Of a DNA stretch of 64,000 nt, positions 34,159-42,899 are shown one piece after another (positions within the stretch are counted from its first letter, which is position 1; the number at the start of each line of letters is the position of its first letter). Made by a program: the position numbers and the translations under genes. The notes beneath the pieces are model-generated. The model was not told the origin of the DNA and did no database searches. It saw only the letters and a list, made by a program, of their open reading frames with translations. The stretch is taken from positions 1,550,001 to 1,614,000 of the forward strand of contig NZ_BLJF01000001.1 of assembly GCF_009932335.1 (NCBI RefSeq). Direction: 5' to 3'. This stretch comes from Pseudomonas asiatica (GTDB lineage Bacteria > Pseudomonadota > Gammaproteobacteria > Pseudomonadales > Pseudomonadaceae).

Positions 34159-36237
34159 ATGCCTAGCCAATCCGACTTGCGCTTCACCTTCCAGCCGCTC
34201 GCTGGCCAGATTGACTTCGAGGTGGTTTCGTTCGAACTCGACGAAATGATCAGCTCACCGTTCCAGCTGAAGCTGGAATTGATCAGTTTTGAAGACGAGG
34301 TCGACTTCGGCCAGTTGCTCGACCAACCAGTGCTGTTCACGATCTGGCGCGGTGAGCGCCCCCTGCGCTATGTGCACGGCCTGGTCAGCAGTTTCAGCCA
34401 GGGTGAGACGGGGTTCTATCGCACCCGTTACCGCGCATTGGTCGAGCCCGTGCTGGCCCGTGCCGGCTTACGTTCGAACTGGCGCATCTTCCAGCAGAAA
34501 ACCGTGCCGCAGATTCTCGAATTGATGCTCAAGCGCCAGGGCATTGCCCGTTTCGAAATCAACAGCATGGGCGAGCATCAGGTGCGCGAGTTCTGCGTAC
34601 AGGCCGGTGAAACGGACCTCGATTTCATCGCCCGCCTGGCGGGGGAAGAGGGTTTCGTCTATCGCTTCGAGCACACGCCGAAACATCACCAACTGGTCAT
34701 CACCGACCGATTGCTGGCGCTGGGACAGATCAGCAGGAGCGCGATCAAGGCCGACGACGAGGATGAAGACTTCTTCGACGAAGACGACATCGGCCCCGAC
34801 CAGGTGCTGTACCGTGCCAACAGCGGTGGCGACCAGGCCAGGCCTTGCCTGCGCCGCCTGCGTTACAGCGAACAGGTGCGCACTGCACGTCAGGTGCAGC
34901 GGGACTACACCTTCACCAACCCGCAGTACCGGCAGGAACACCGCGCAGGTGACAGTGGCATCACCCATCAGTCCCGGGACTACGAGCGCTTCGACTACCC
35001 CGGCCGTTACAAGCGTGATGCGGTCGGAGTACCCTTCACCGCCACGCGCTTGACGGCTCTGCGCCATGACGCCCGTATTGCCGAAGTCGAGGGTGACGAT
35101 GTGCGGCTGCAACCGGGGCTGAGCTTTACCCTCATCGAACACCCGCGCAAAGACCTCAACGCCCATTGGCGTGTGATGCGTGTACATCACGAGGGCAGCC
35201 AGTTCACCAGCCTGCAAGAAGAAGCTGCCGGGGCCGAACAAGGAACGCGCTACTCGCAGGAAGCCGTGCTGGTGCCCGGCCGAATCGAATGGCGCCCGGC
35301 GCCGTTGCCCAAGCCACGCATCGACGGCCCGCACATGGCCACGGTCGTCGGGCCGCCCGGGGAAGAGATCTACTGCGACGAGTGGGGCCGGGTCAAGGTG
35401 AGCTTCCCCTGGGACCGGGAGAGCGAGAACAACGAGTTCAGCTCCTGCTGGGTGCGCGTGTCGCAAGGCTGGGCCGGTGGTAGCTGGGGTTCGATGGCCA
35501 TCCCGCGCATTGGCCAGGACGTGATCGTCCAGTACGTCAACGCCGACCCCGACCAGCCGATGATCACCGGGCGTACCTATTGCGGCGACCAGCTGCCGCC
35601 GTACGACCTGCCCGAACACAAGACGCGCATGACCATCAAGAGCCAGACCCACAAGGGCGATGGCTTCAACGAGCTGCGCTTCGAGGACGAACTCGGCAAG
35701 GAAGAAGTGTTCATCCATGCCCAACGGGACCAGAACAATGTAGTCGGCAATGATGAGACCACGCGTGTGGGGCGTAATCGTGTCGAGCAGGTCGGCAATG
35801 ATGAGCACTTGAATATCGGCAATGACTTCCGCCAGGAAACCGGGGGTGACCATACCCAGCTCATTGGGCAAACCTGCCACGTAGACATCAAGCAGGACCT
35901 GATCGAGAAGATAGGCAACGACCGTAGCGAATCAACAGGGGCCAATCACAGGGCCCTTGTCGGGAAAGACGCCGAGCTGGTCGTCAAAGGTACGCAAAAG
36001 GTCACCGTCGGGCAGGGCATGGAGCAACATACGACGATCTATCAGCTGCGCGCCAGTGAGCGCATCGAGTTCAGAACCGCGGGCGGCAGCATTGTGCTGG
36101 ACGGGCAGGGCATCACTATCAACGGGCTGAAGCTCGAGCTGTTGGGGCAAACCAGCGCGGCTGCGTCAGGGGCTGGAAACAGCCAGCCACTTACGCTTGC
36201 GCCTGACGCCAGCAACAAGTGCGAGGCCAAGGCCTGA
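34159..36237 (+). CDS. vgrG: Type VI secretion spike protein VgrG
   Basis: A 692-residue spike protein. The gp27-like part holds LRFTFQPLAGQIDFEVVSFELDE and EFCVQAGETDLDFIARLAGEEGFVYRFEH. The gp5 OB-fold part contains CDEWGRVKVSFPWDRE and SCWVRVSQGWAGGSWGSMAIPRIGQDVIV. A glycine-asparagine repeat needle follows (NDETTRVGRNRVEQVGNDEH). The C-terminus is short, so it is not an evolved VgrG with its own toxin. The ATG at 34159 has AAAGGGGA. The next gene starts at the stop codon (TGATG), indicating coupled translation with its adaptor. Confidence 0.93.
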   Translation: MPSQSDLRFTFQPLAGQIDFEVVSFELDEMISSPFQLKLELISFEDEVDFGQLLDQPVLFTIWRGERPLRYVHGLVSSFSQGETGFYRTRYRALVEPVLARAGLRSNWRIFQQKTVPQILELMLKRQGIARFEINSMGEHQVREFCVQAGETDLDFIARLAGEEGFVYRFEHTPKHHQLVITDRLLALGQISRSAIKADDEDEDFFDEDDIGPDQVLYRANSGGDQARPCLRRLRYSEQVRTARQVQRDYTFTNPQYRQEHRAGDSGITHQSRDYERFDYPGRYKRDAVGVPFTATRLTALRHDARIAEVEGDDVRLQPGLSFTLIEHPRKDLNAHWRVMRVHHEGSQFTSLQEEAAGAEQGTRYSQEAVLVPGRIEWRPAPLPKPRIDGPHMATVVGPPGEEIYCDEWGRVKVSFPWDRESENNEFSSCWVRVSQGWAGGSWGSMAIPRIGQDVIVQYVNADPDQPMITGRTYCGDQLPPYDLPEHKTRMTIKSQTHKGDGFNELRFEDELGKEEVFIHAQRDQNNVVGNDETTRVGRNRVEQVGNDEHLNIGNDFRQETGGDHTQLIGQTCHVDIKQDLIEKIGNDRSESTGANHRALVGKDAELVVKGTQKVTVGQGMEQHTTIYQLRASERIEFRTAGGSIVLDGQGITINGLKLELLGQTSAAASGAGNSQPLTLAPDASNKCEAKA

Positions 36238-37160
36238 TGCGCACTGACAACCTGGCGAGGCTCATCGAAAGCCATCATGGGGCGCACTTGTACTGCCATG
36301 TGCTTATAGATCCGCTTGCGACTGCTCACGATGGCGACCACGGCGTGCTTGCCCCGCTGCGCAATGCCCTGGGTGAGCAGGCATTGACCCGTGTGCACCG
36401 GGCCGACCTGGCCCATGCCCCCCAACTGCATCCCGTACTGGTCTGCCTGGCTTCGCCCGGCATGGTCCCCAGTCGCCGTCTGTTGGAACTGACCGCCCGA
36501 GCGGCGCAGAGGGCGTTGTTTCAGCAACGGCGTTACCTGTGTGGCTGGCTGTTCAGTGAGGCGCCTTCGGCCACTGTCGCGTCCCATCTCACGGCCTTGT
36601 GTCGGCTACCCGATTCCAATCGGGAATTTGGCTGCTACCCGGTCTACGAACCCGTCCGGCTGGAGTTGCTTGCGGCGACGTTCGAGCGGCTTGAACAAGG
36701 CCCATGGTGGCCGATCAGTGACTGGTTGTTCCTGAGTAGCGGTGGGAGGTTGGCAAGCCTGAAAGGGCAGAGCGGGCAGCGACACCCTTTGCCGACCCCT
36801 GCGCGGCGAATTCAGGATGACGTGGGGCTGATCGAACGTGTGCTGGCTACCTGGAGAGTGTTGCGGGCGGGTTCGCAGCACATCAATCAGTGTCAGATTC
36901 CACCGTTTGCTGCGGTGCGTGCTTCGAACCATATCGATGATGCACGCAGGTTGGGCCTGAGCGAGATGGAGGACATCGTGGCCTTCGCTCTCCATCACCT
37001 GTGCATTCACCCGAGGCTGCATACCGTACCTGCGGTGGGCGAAATGATCGATGCAGCGGCCAGAGGCCAGGCGCCTCTTGCCGCGTTGCTCGCCCGCTAC
37101 TCCGAGGCGCAATGGCGCCAACTGATCGAATGCCTGCCGAAATCCGAGAATCGCTCATGA
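36237..37160 (+). CDS. DUF4123 T6SS effector adaptor (Tap/Tec type)
   Basis: A 307-residue cytoplasmic protein. DUF4123 proteins chaperone a specific effector and load it onto VgrG. Visible features are the N-terminal domain (HLYCHVLIDPLA ... PVLVCLASP) and CGWLFSEAPSATVASHLTALCRL. It lies exactly between vgrG and the large effector, with a 1-nt overlap at its start and an ATGA overlap at its end, as expected for an adaptor. The family call rests on position, size and general pattern more than on a long motif. Confidence 0.78.
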   Translation: MRTDNLARLIESHHGAHLYCHVLIDPLATAHDGDHGVLAPLRNALGEQALTRVHRADLAHAPQLHPVLVCLASPGMVPSRRLLELTARAAQRALFQQRRYLCGWLFSEAPSATVASHLTALCRLPDSNREFGCYPVYEPVRLELLAATFERLEQGPWWPISDWLFLSSGGRLASLKGQSGQRHPLPTPARRIQDDVGLIERVLATWRVLRAGSQHINQCQIPPFAAVRASNHIDDARRLGLSEMEDIVAFALHHLCIHPRLHTVPAVGEMIDAAARGQAPLAALLARYSEAQWRQLIECLPKSENRS

Positions 37161-40100
37161 CCATCAGCCAACGTATTGCCCTCGCGATCGCCGAAGCCGG
37201 GCTGCCGCACGACCAGTGCATGTTCTGCGAGCGCCAGGGCCTGCCGATCCTGCCGCTGCGCCGCGCCCTGGTGCCCGATACCCGCCCCGAGTGTGTCTCC
37301 ACCGTGGCGGATAACCGGCATATCTCGACAAAGATCGGCTTGCGCACCTTGCGCAGGGGCTTCCTGTATGTGCTGCTCGACCAGCAGGTCTGGCATGCCT
37401 ATGCCGTCAGCGAGCAAGGTCATCTGCGCCGCTTCAACCCTTACGAGCCGCCAGATGGCCCGCCTTCCCCGCTGCCCGAAAAATGCGTGAACGCAGATCA
37501 CGACATTCCTTCGGCCTTTCTCAACATCGATACCAGCAGGTACGCCAGCGCCTGGCTGGCCTTCTCCAGCGATCCTTGGCCGGTGAGCGTGCTGAACGCC
37601 TACAAGAGCGGCGCGTCGCCTGCGCATCGCTTCGAGGGCCTGGACCTGATCCAGGCCCGCAGCAATCCCGAGCTCCTAGGCATCGCCATGACGCCCGATA
37701 AGCTTGGGGTCGACCAGCAGGTGTTCGAGTACGCCCAGCATGGCTGTGCCCCCTTCGACAGTGCGCATGGCTTCCACAGCCGCTGGTTGCGCCGGTTCGC
37801 CCTGCGAGGGTATCTGGTCAATGCGATCAACCGGCACAAGCTGGAAAACGGCGTGCTGGCGGTGGTGCTCGACGACACTGTCGGGCTGATTCAGGAGTAC
37901 AACCATCAGCGGCTGAACTGGGTAGTGAAGCGTCAGGCCTGGCGTGAAGAACCGATGCGCGCCTATCAGCTGCAAACCTCGCAGATCCTGCAGATCATTC
38001 GCGCCACGCACAGGGAATGGGCGGCGCAGAAGGTGCCGTCGCTGGAACCGCTGACGGGTGATGGGCCGCCGGTGTTCACCGCCCCGGCAGTCGAGCGGCA
38101 GCTGTTGGTCGAGCGTGAGCAGGAGAGTGACGAGCGGCTTGAAGAGCGCTACCACGAACCGCAGCGGGCCGCGTTCCAGGCTGACTATGAGCAGCAGGAA
38201 CGTGAGTTTCAGCGTTACATCGACAAGGACGCGCAGGCGTACGTTGCCTTGTTCGATACGCCCATGTTCAAGGTGGCCGAGGCGTACGACTACGACGGTA
38301 ACGATCGTGAGTCCGGGGTGGCCTACGCCAAGACCATGGCCCTGTGCCTGGGCGGTGGGGTTACGGAAGCTGTCGTCCCCCGCCTTGAACCGCATGTTCC
38401 CGCTTCCGGCACCAGCGAACTGCTCTGGCTGAAATGGCTGCAGGACCCGGACAGCCCGCCCTACCGTGCCTTGCTGATACGCGACCAGGCACTGCTGGCC
38501 GGGCTGCTGCCCAGTTTCTCCGCCACAGAAGCGATCAGCTGGAACGACAGCGACAAGCTCTACGGCATGCTGAGCAAGATCATCGCCAGCGATGACGCCG
38601 GCTTGCGCATGCGCAATACCCTCAAGCAGGCCATTGCTGAAACGCAGGGTGCGCTCAATGCGGCCAGTCAGCGGCTGGCGCCATGTTTGTCACCTGGTAT
38701 TCAGAAGGCTGTGCGGCATTTGAACAGTGCCACGCAGTTTCTCTACAACGGCGTCCACCTGATCGAACTGGAAGTGAAGATGAAGCTGGGCGAGTACTAC
38801 GCGTTGCAGAGCGCCCACCTCCGGGAGTTGCAGCACAAGGCCAATGCGTCGATCGCCGAGGCGCGGGACCGGATGCGCCGCAATATCGATGACTTCGAGT
38901 TTGGCTCGATGAAGGCCATGCGCAAGGTGCGGCCGATCATCCAGCATGGGCTGATGAGCCTGGCCGTGCTCGATCCACGGTTCACCAATTCGATGATCAG
39001 CGTGACGGTGTGGGTCGAGGGCAAGGCTGAGGAAGTGCATGGGCGGTTGTTCAAGGAGGCCAGCATGGGCGTGACCCAGGCCAGCAGCGCGGCGGAGCTT
39101 GCCTTGCTGGATATCTCGGTGGCGGCGGGGACGTTGGAGACAAATGCGCGCAAGTTGTTTCAAGGGATGCAGATCACATCGCAGCAGGCTGCCAGGTTAG
39201 TACGGACCGGGTTCTCCGGTTTACGTGGTGTGGCAGGTAGTTGGGAGTTATTGCTGGCGATAGGCGGGTTGTATTTACAGCAGGACAGCCTGGGCAGGAA
39301 TCAGGAAAAGGCGGAAACGGAGATCGGGCCCAAGGCGTTTGAGGCCAAATTGGCGTTGCAAGGATCGCAGTTGGGCCTGTTGGGAGGGCAAGTCGAACTG
39401 GTTGGGCTCATTTTGAGATCAAGTACCGGCCACATGGCTGAGTCATGGGCTAAAAGCACGTCCGGAGCTGGAGTGTCGCTGATAAGGCTCGGTGCAATGG
39501 TCAGTGCGATAGCTGGAATTTTTGACACGGTGCAAGCATTTTCTGCTGCTAAACGCGCACTGACAGCAGCGGATAGTAAGGCGGGAGCGCTTTATTATGG
39601 TGCAGGGTTCGTATATGGCATCTCCACTGGGGTATTTGCCTATGCAGTTATTAAGTCATTTGTATTAGGGCCTTTAGGTCTGGCTGTAGTGCTGGCGCTC
39701 ACTGCCTACGCAATCAGCAAGTTGGCTGAGGGAAGCGAATCTACCGCACTAGAGCGCTGGGCACGACGCTGCTACTTTGGTAAGGCTGATGAAAAGCCAG
39801 CTGTGCATTGGGATGTTCCTGAGTATGCAGATATTGCATTTGCAGAGCTTAATGCGGCCACGCTAGGCGTGTATGTGGGGGTTCATTTCGAATCCAGGCG
39901 CTCAAGCGATCCGGCTGCCTCCAAGATAGGTGGCTTGGTCAGCTTGGAGCTAGAACATCAACTTAAGTTTCGAATTGAATTGCCTGGGTACAGTGATCAG
40001 AACTCGGCCTTTCGTTGGACTCTAGTAGTACATCGACAGGGTGACGGAACCTTCCCCGAATTTTTCGGCGGTGAGACTCTTATTGTTGATGAATATCAGG

Positions 40101-40381
40101 CCTTTCCAGTCAAGGATCTTGCTAAAGCTGTAAAACTCCCTGGCTTTTCTCAGCCAAGGTCGCCTGACTACAAAAGTGATTTTTTGGTGAATAAACAGCG
40201 ACGATCGTGGGGCTTAGGTGGCTTGCATGTGTCCAGGTTGGAAATCACCGGAGCTGTGGAACTTATGCCGACTATCGGGCTGCATAATATTAGAGCTGCG
40301 ACACTTTTAGTGATGTATTGGCCAGATAGGAATGTGCCGAATGCCTATGTTGAGGTTTGTGCCAAGGAGGCTAATGAGTGA
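37157..40381 (+). CDS. Large VasX/BTH_I2691-like T6SS effector
   Basis: A 1074-residue effector. The N-terminal region (about 1-170; CMFCERQGLPILPLRRAL and LRRGFLYVLLDQ) resembles the VasX N-terminal domain. A helical middle region about 330-690 follows. Hydrophobic segments lie near 695-710, 778-798 and 810-856, consistent with a membrane-damaging effector. The last 215 residues are beta-rich and unrecognised. Base composition shifts to AT-rich from about 39200 to the end, unlike the first two thirds. It starts in an ATGA overlap with the adaptor and ends in a GTGA overlap with the putative immunity gene. Pore formation is inferred from VasX, not shown. Confidence 0.8.
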   Translation: MTISQRIALAIAEAGLPHDQCMFCERQGLPILPLRRALVPDTRPECVSTVADNRHISTKIGLRTLRRGFLYVLLDQQVWHAYAVSEQGHLRRFNPYEPPDGPPSPLPEKCVNADHDIPSAFLNIDTSRYASAWLAFSSDPWPVSVLNAYKSGASPAHRFEGLDLIQARSNPELLGIAMTPDKLGVDQQVFEYAQHGCAPFDSAHGFHSRWLRRFALRGYLVNAINRHKLENGVLAVVLDDTVGLIQEYNHQRLNWVVKRQAWREEPMRAYQLQTSQILQIIRATHREWAAQKVPSLEPLTGDGPPVFTAPAVERQLLVEREQESDERLEERYHEPQRAAFQADYEQQEREFQRYIDKDAQAYVALFDTPMFKVAEAYDYDGNDRESGVAYAKTMALCLGGGVTEAVVPRLEPHVPASGTSELLWLKWLQDPDSPPYRALLIRDQALLAGLLPSFSATEAISWNDSDKLYGMLSKIIASDDAGLRMRNTLKQAIAETQGALNAASQRLAPCLSPGIQKAVRHLNSATQFLYNGVHLIELEVKMKLGEYYALQSAHLRELQHKANASIAEARDRMRRNIDDFEFGSMKAMRKVRPIIQHGLMSLAVLDPRFTNSMISVTVWVEGKAEEVHGRLFKEASMGVTQASSAAELALLDISVAAGTLETNARKLFQGMQITSQQAARLVRTGFSGLRGVAGSWELLLAIGGLYLQQDSLGRNQEKAETEIGPKAFEAKLALQGSQLGLLGGQVELVGLILRSSTGHMAESWAKSTSGAGVSLIRLGAMVSAIAGIFDTVQAFSAAKRALTAADSKAGALYYGAGFVYGISTGVFAYAVIKSFVLGPLGLAVVLALTAYAISKLAEGSESTALERWARRCYFGKADEKPAVHWDVPEYADIAFAELNAATLGVYVGVHFESRRSSDPAASKIGGLVSLELEHQLKFRIELPGYSDQNSAFRWTLVVHRQGDGTFPEFFGGETLIVDEYQAFPVKDLAKAVKLPGFSQPRSPDYKSDFLVNKQRRSWGLGGLHVSRLEITGAVELMPTIGLHNIRAATLLVMYWPDRNVPNAYVEVCAKEANE

Positions 40382-41187
40382 AAGCTAAGTTCAGGGCTCG
40401 GCGGGCTCTTTGTTGGAGTTATGATCTGCCTGATGTCAGCTCGCAGAAGGTTCCGCGTTTTAGTTTTGAGGATATAAATCCATCACCTAACTATCTAGAT
40501 AAAGTGTACTTGGAGCTTCCTCGATCTACTGTCAGTTTGCGTGGTGTTGCGGTCCTGCTGGGCATTCCAGGGTTGATCGCGTCTTCTGGTGCGCTTATAT
40601 ATTTGTATTTGCTTATGCTGGATGTTAGTTGGTCGCGTGACTGGTATGTTGCTGTTATTATAGTGCTGGTGCCTCTGATTGGAATGTGGGCTGTTGCGTC
40701 CTTTGTAAAGATCGACCTAATGCTCCCAAGGGACGAACCAATCCGCTTCAATCGCCTGCGACGCAAAATTTATCTCTATCAATTCAGATTCCACTACATC
40801 TATCTGTTCAGCCGCAAACACTGGGGCGTTAAACCGGTCGCCTACAACTGGGACGACGTAACCGCCGAAGTCTACCGAGTCTACGCCCCCGGCCACGGTG
40901 GGCTGATCGAAAACGTCATGCTGTCGGTCCGCAACCCGGAAACCAACGAAGTCATCGACCGCGTCTTCTTCACCCACGACCTGTACCACGGTGAAGCCTA
41001 CTGGGCCATCGCCCGGCTATTCATGCAGCAAGGCCCCGAAGCCCTGCCGAAGTTCGTACACCCACCCCGTGACTGGAACGATGACGATGGCCTGAGCCAC
41101 ATGCATTGCCTGGCACCCAAGGTTAATTGGCCAGAGGAGATAGACCGTGAATCTCGCACCGGGCCATCAGAAAGAGAGACCCAATGA
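40378..41187 (+). CDS. DUF6708-like membrane protein, putative effector immunity
   Basis: A 269-residue protein with GTG start overlapping the effector stop by 4 nt. Two TM helices are predicted at about 54-80 and 89-110. They are followed by a cytoplasmic domain with PIRFNRLRRKIYLYQFRF and a YNWDDVTAEVYR segment, as in DUF6708 proteins found beside T6SS effectors. The first 120 codons share the effector tail's AT-rich composition and the rest returns to the genome norm. An inner-membrane location suits protection against a membrane-acting toxin. The immunity role is inferred from position and topology. Confidence 0.7.
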   Translation: MKAKFRARRALCWSYDLPDVSSQKVPRFSFEDINPSPNYLDKVYLELPRSTVSLRGVAVLLGIPGLIASSGALIYLYLLMLDVSWSRDWYVAVIIVLVPLIGMWAVASFVKIDLMLPRDEPIRFNRLRRKIYLYQFRFHYIYLFSRKHWGVKPVAYNWDDVTAEVYRVYAPGHGGLIENVMLSVRNPETNEVIDRVFFTHDLYHGEAYWAIARLFMQQGPEALPKFVHPPRDWNDDDGLSHMHCLAPKVNWPEEIDRESRTGPSERETQ

Positions 41188-41441
41188 ATCCTGTCGTACT
41201 TGTAGGCCATCGACATGTCTGTCCGCTGCATGGCATCAACGAGGTAGAAAGCGGCAGTGCAACGTACATCTTCAACGGCAGGGCGGTTGCCAGGGTGGGG
41301 GATCGGACCACGTGCGGTGCCGTGATTGAGAGTGGAGCCGAGCATTTCCTGATTGAAGGCGCGGCTGTGGCGCGTAAAGGAGACCGGACGGATCACGGTG
41401 GTGTGCTGGAGGAGGGTGATGCTGGGTGGATGCTGGACTGA
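41184..41441 (+). CDS. PAAR-domain spike tip protein
   Basis: An 85-residue protein made only of a PAAR domain: HVCPLHGINEVESGSATYIFNGRAVARVGDRTTCGAVI and VARKGDRTDHGG. PAAR proteins cap the VgrG trimer and sharpen the T6SS spike. The cysteine and histidine pattern is suitable for the tip metal. The ATG overlaps the DUF6708 stop by 4 nt. It closes the VgrG-adaptor-effector-immunity-PAAR operon. Confidence 0.9.
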   Translation: MNPVVLVGHRHVCPLHGINEVESGSATYIFNGRAVARVGDRTTCGAVIESGAEHFLIEGAAVARKGDRTDHGGVLEEGDAGWMLD

Positions 41442-41595
41442 TCAAATGTCTCTTGTACAAGATCGGGCCCACAGATCTCTGTGCGGCTTTGGCCGCGAAC
41501 ACCGGCGCAGCCGGATGGGTTTGCTATCTCGGTGTTGACACCGAGTGCGCCGCGCCACCATTATCCAGCCATATCCACGCAACGGGCTTGCCGGC

Positions 41596-41697
41596 ATGTC
41601 CATTTCCAACCACGCCATTTTCGCTTCGGGCTTCATCGCCCAGGCAGGCGCGTGCGTTGCCGTTGCCAAGAAATCCAAGAAACAGCCGCTCATCTGA
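41596..41697 (+). CDS. Possible small ORF (33 codons) of unknown function
   Basis: This short frame begins ATGTCCATTTCC, encodes MSISNHAIFASGFIAQAG followed by a basic end KKSKKQPLI, and stops ahead of a strong hairpin. Codon choice is like neighbouring genes. It has no clear ribosome-binding site and no recognisable family. It may be a small peptide or only a chance frame. Confidence 0.2.
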   Translation: MSISNHAIFASGFIAQAGACVAVAKKSKKQPLI

Positions 41698-41707
41698 CCG
41701 AGGCGCG

Positions 41708-41736
41708 CTGTCTCGTCAGGTGGGCTGACGAGACAG
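41708..41736. other. Perfect 12-bp stem hairpin upstream of the DapA-like gene
   Basis: CTGTCTCGTCAG, loop GTGGG, then CTGACGAGACAG. It lies 83 nt before the DapA-like ATG and 266 nt after PAAR. There is no T-run on either side. It may be a terminator, operator or 5'-UTR structure. Confidence 0.5.
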
Positions 41737-41818
41737 AAGGCGCCAGGTATACCTGCCAGACCACTTCGACTCTCCGCTCTGCTGACGCTGACTTTCGGTC
41801 AACATCAGGAGTTTTTGC

Positions 41819-42685
41819 ATGTCGAATTTCCGTGGTATCTGGATTGCCCTCGTCACGCCATTGCGCGCCAATGAAGTCGACTTCGCCGCCCTGGAAAAAC
41901 TGGTGAAGAAGCTGCTCGAAGAGGGTGTGGCCGGTTTTGTGGTGTGCGGTACCACGGGCGAGGCGGCGGCGCTGTCCAAGGCCGAACAACTGGCCGTGCT
42001 GGATGCCGTGCTGGCCTGGGTGGAGCCGGGCAGGGTGGTGATGGGCTTGTCGGGCTACAACTTGCGCGAGTTGTTGGCCTTCCAGGCTGAAATCCAGCGG
42101 CGTGAGATTGGCGGGCTGCTGGTCCCTGCGCCGTGCTACATCCGGCCTTCGCAGGCCGGCATCGAAGCGTTCTTCAGCACCGTGGCGGATGCCGCCAGCG
42201 TACCGGTGATCGTCTACGACATTCCCTACCGCACCGGGGTACGTATCGAGCGTGAAACCCTGCGCCGCATCGTGCGCCACCCGCGCATCGCGGCGGTGAA
42301 GGACTGCGGCGGTGACAGCGAGACCACCATGGCCCTGATCCAGGACGGCCACGCCCAGGTGCTGGCCGGTGAGGACGTGCAGATCTTCAACAACCTGTGC
42401 CTGGGTGGCGCAGGGGCCATTTCTGCTTCGGCGCATGTGCGGGCCGACCTGTACGTGCGCATGCTGCAGCAGGTCGACCATGGCGACTGGGTAGCCGCGC
42501 GCGGCACGTTCTACCAATTGCTGCCTTGGATGAAGATGGCCTTTGCCGAGCCCAACCCGGCTGTGGTCAAGGCGGCCTTGCAGCTGCAGGGGCTGATGAC
42601 CGACGAACTGCGAGAGCCCATGCAGGCGTGCACGGAGATGACCCGGGGCAAGCTGCGAAGCGTTGTGGATTCGCTCGGCGCTTGA
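41819..42685 (+). CDS. DapA/N-acetylneuraminate lyase-family aldolase
   Basis: A 288-residue class I aldolase/dehydratase with TIM-barrel fold. The Schiff-base lysine Lys161 (AAVKDCGGD), Tyr133 (VIVYDIPYRTG) and the CGTTGEAAAL carboxylate-binding loop are all present, so it should be active. Biosynthetic dapA is usually elsewhere in Pseudomonas, so this is probably a catabolic paralogue acting on a keto acid or hydroxyproline-type intermediate. CAGGAG precedes the ATG. It is convergent with the ferredoxin-reductase/M24 gene across a REP mosaic. A 12-bp stem hairpin lies 83 nt upstream. Confidence 0.87.
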   Translation: MSNFRGIWIALVTPLRANEVDFAALEKLVKKLLEEGVAGFVVCGTTGEAAALSKAEQLAVLDAVLAWVEPGRVVMGLSGYNLRELLAFQAEIQRREIGGLLVPAPCYIRPSQAGIEAFFSTVADAASVPVIVYDIPYRTGVRIERETLRRIVRHPRIAAVKDCGGDSETTMALIQDGHAQVLAGEDVQIFNNLCLGGAGAISASAHVRADLYVRMLQQVDHGDWVAARGTFYQLLPWMKMAFAEPNPAVVKAALQLQGLMTDELREPMQACTEMTRGKLRSVVDSLGA

Positions 42686-42752
42686 GGGTGTACCTGCCGG
42701 GCTGTTGTTCTGTTGACGAATGCCCGGCCTTTTGAGCTGCGCTGCCGCGTTG

Positions 42753-42876
42753 AAAACAAATATCGCTCACTTGGCGCGTCCTTTGTAGGAGCAGCCTTGT
42801 GCTGCGAAGAGGCCCGTACTGACAATTCGTATCTGTTGCCTGTACCGGCCTCTTCGCAGCACAAGGCTGCTCCTAC
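42753..42876. repeat. Extended REP mosaic between convergent genes
   Basis: An AACAAATATCGCTCACTTGGC block and an inverted REP pair with TGTAGGAGCAGCCTTGTGCTG arms. Confidence 0.8.
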
Positions 42877-42899
42877 CGGGCCCCTGCTAAATTTTCACC

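Noticed and set aside
34468..35880. Antisense frame of 470 codons opposite vgrG
   Set aside because: It is the complement of clear VgrG coding sequence and has no motif or ribosome-binding signal.
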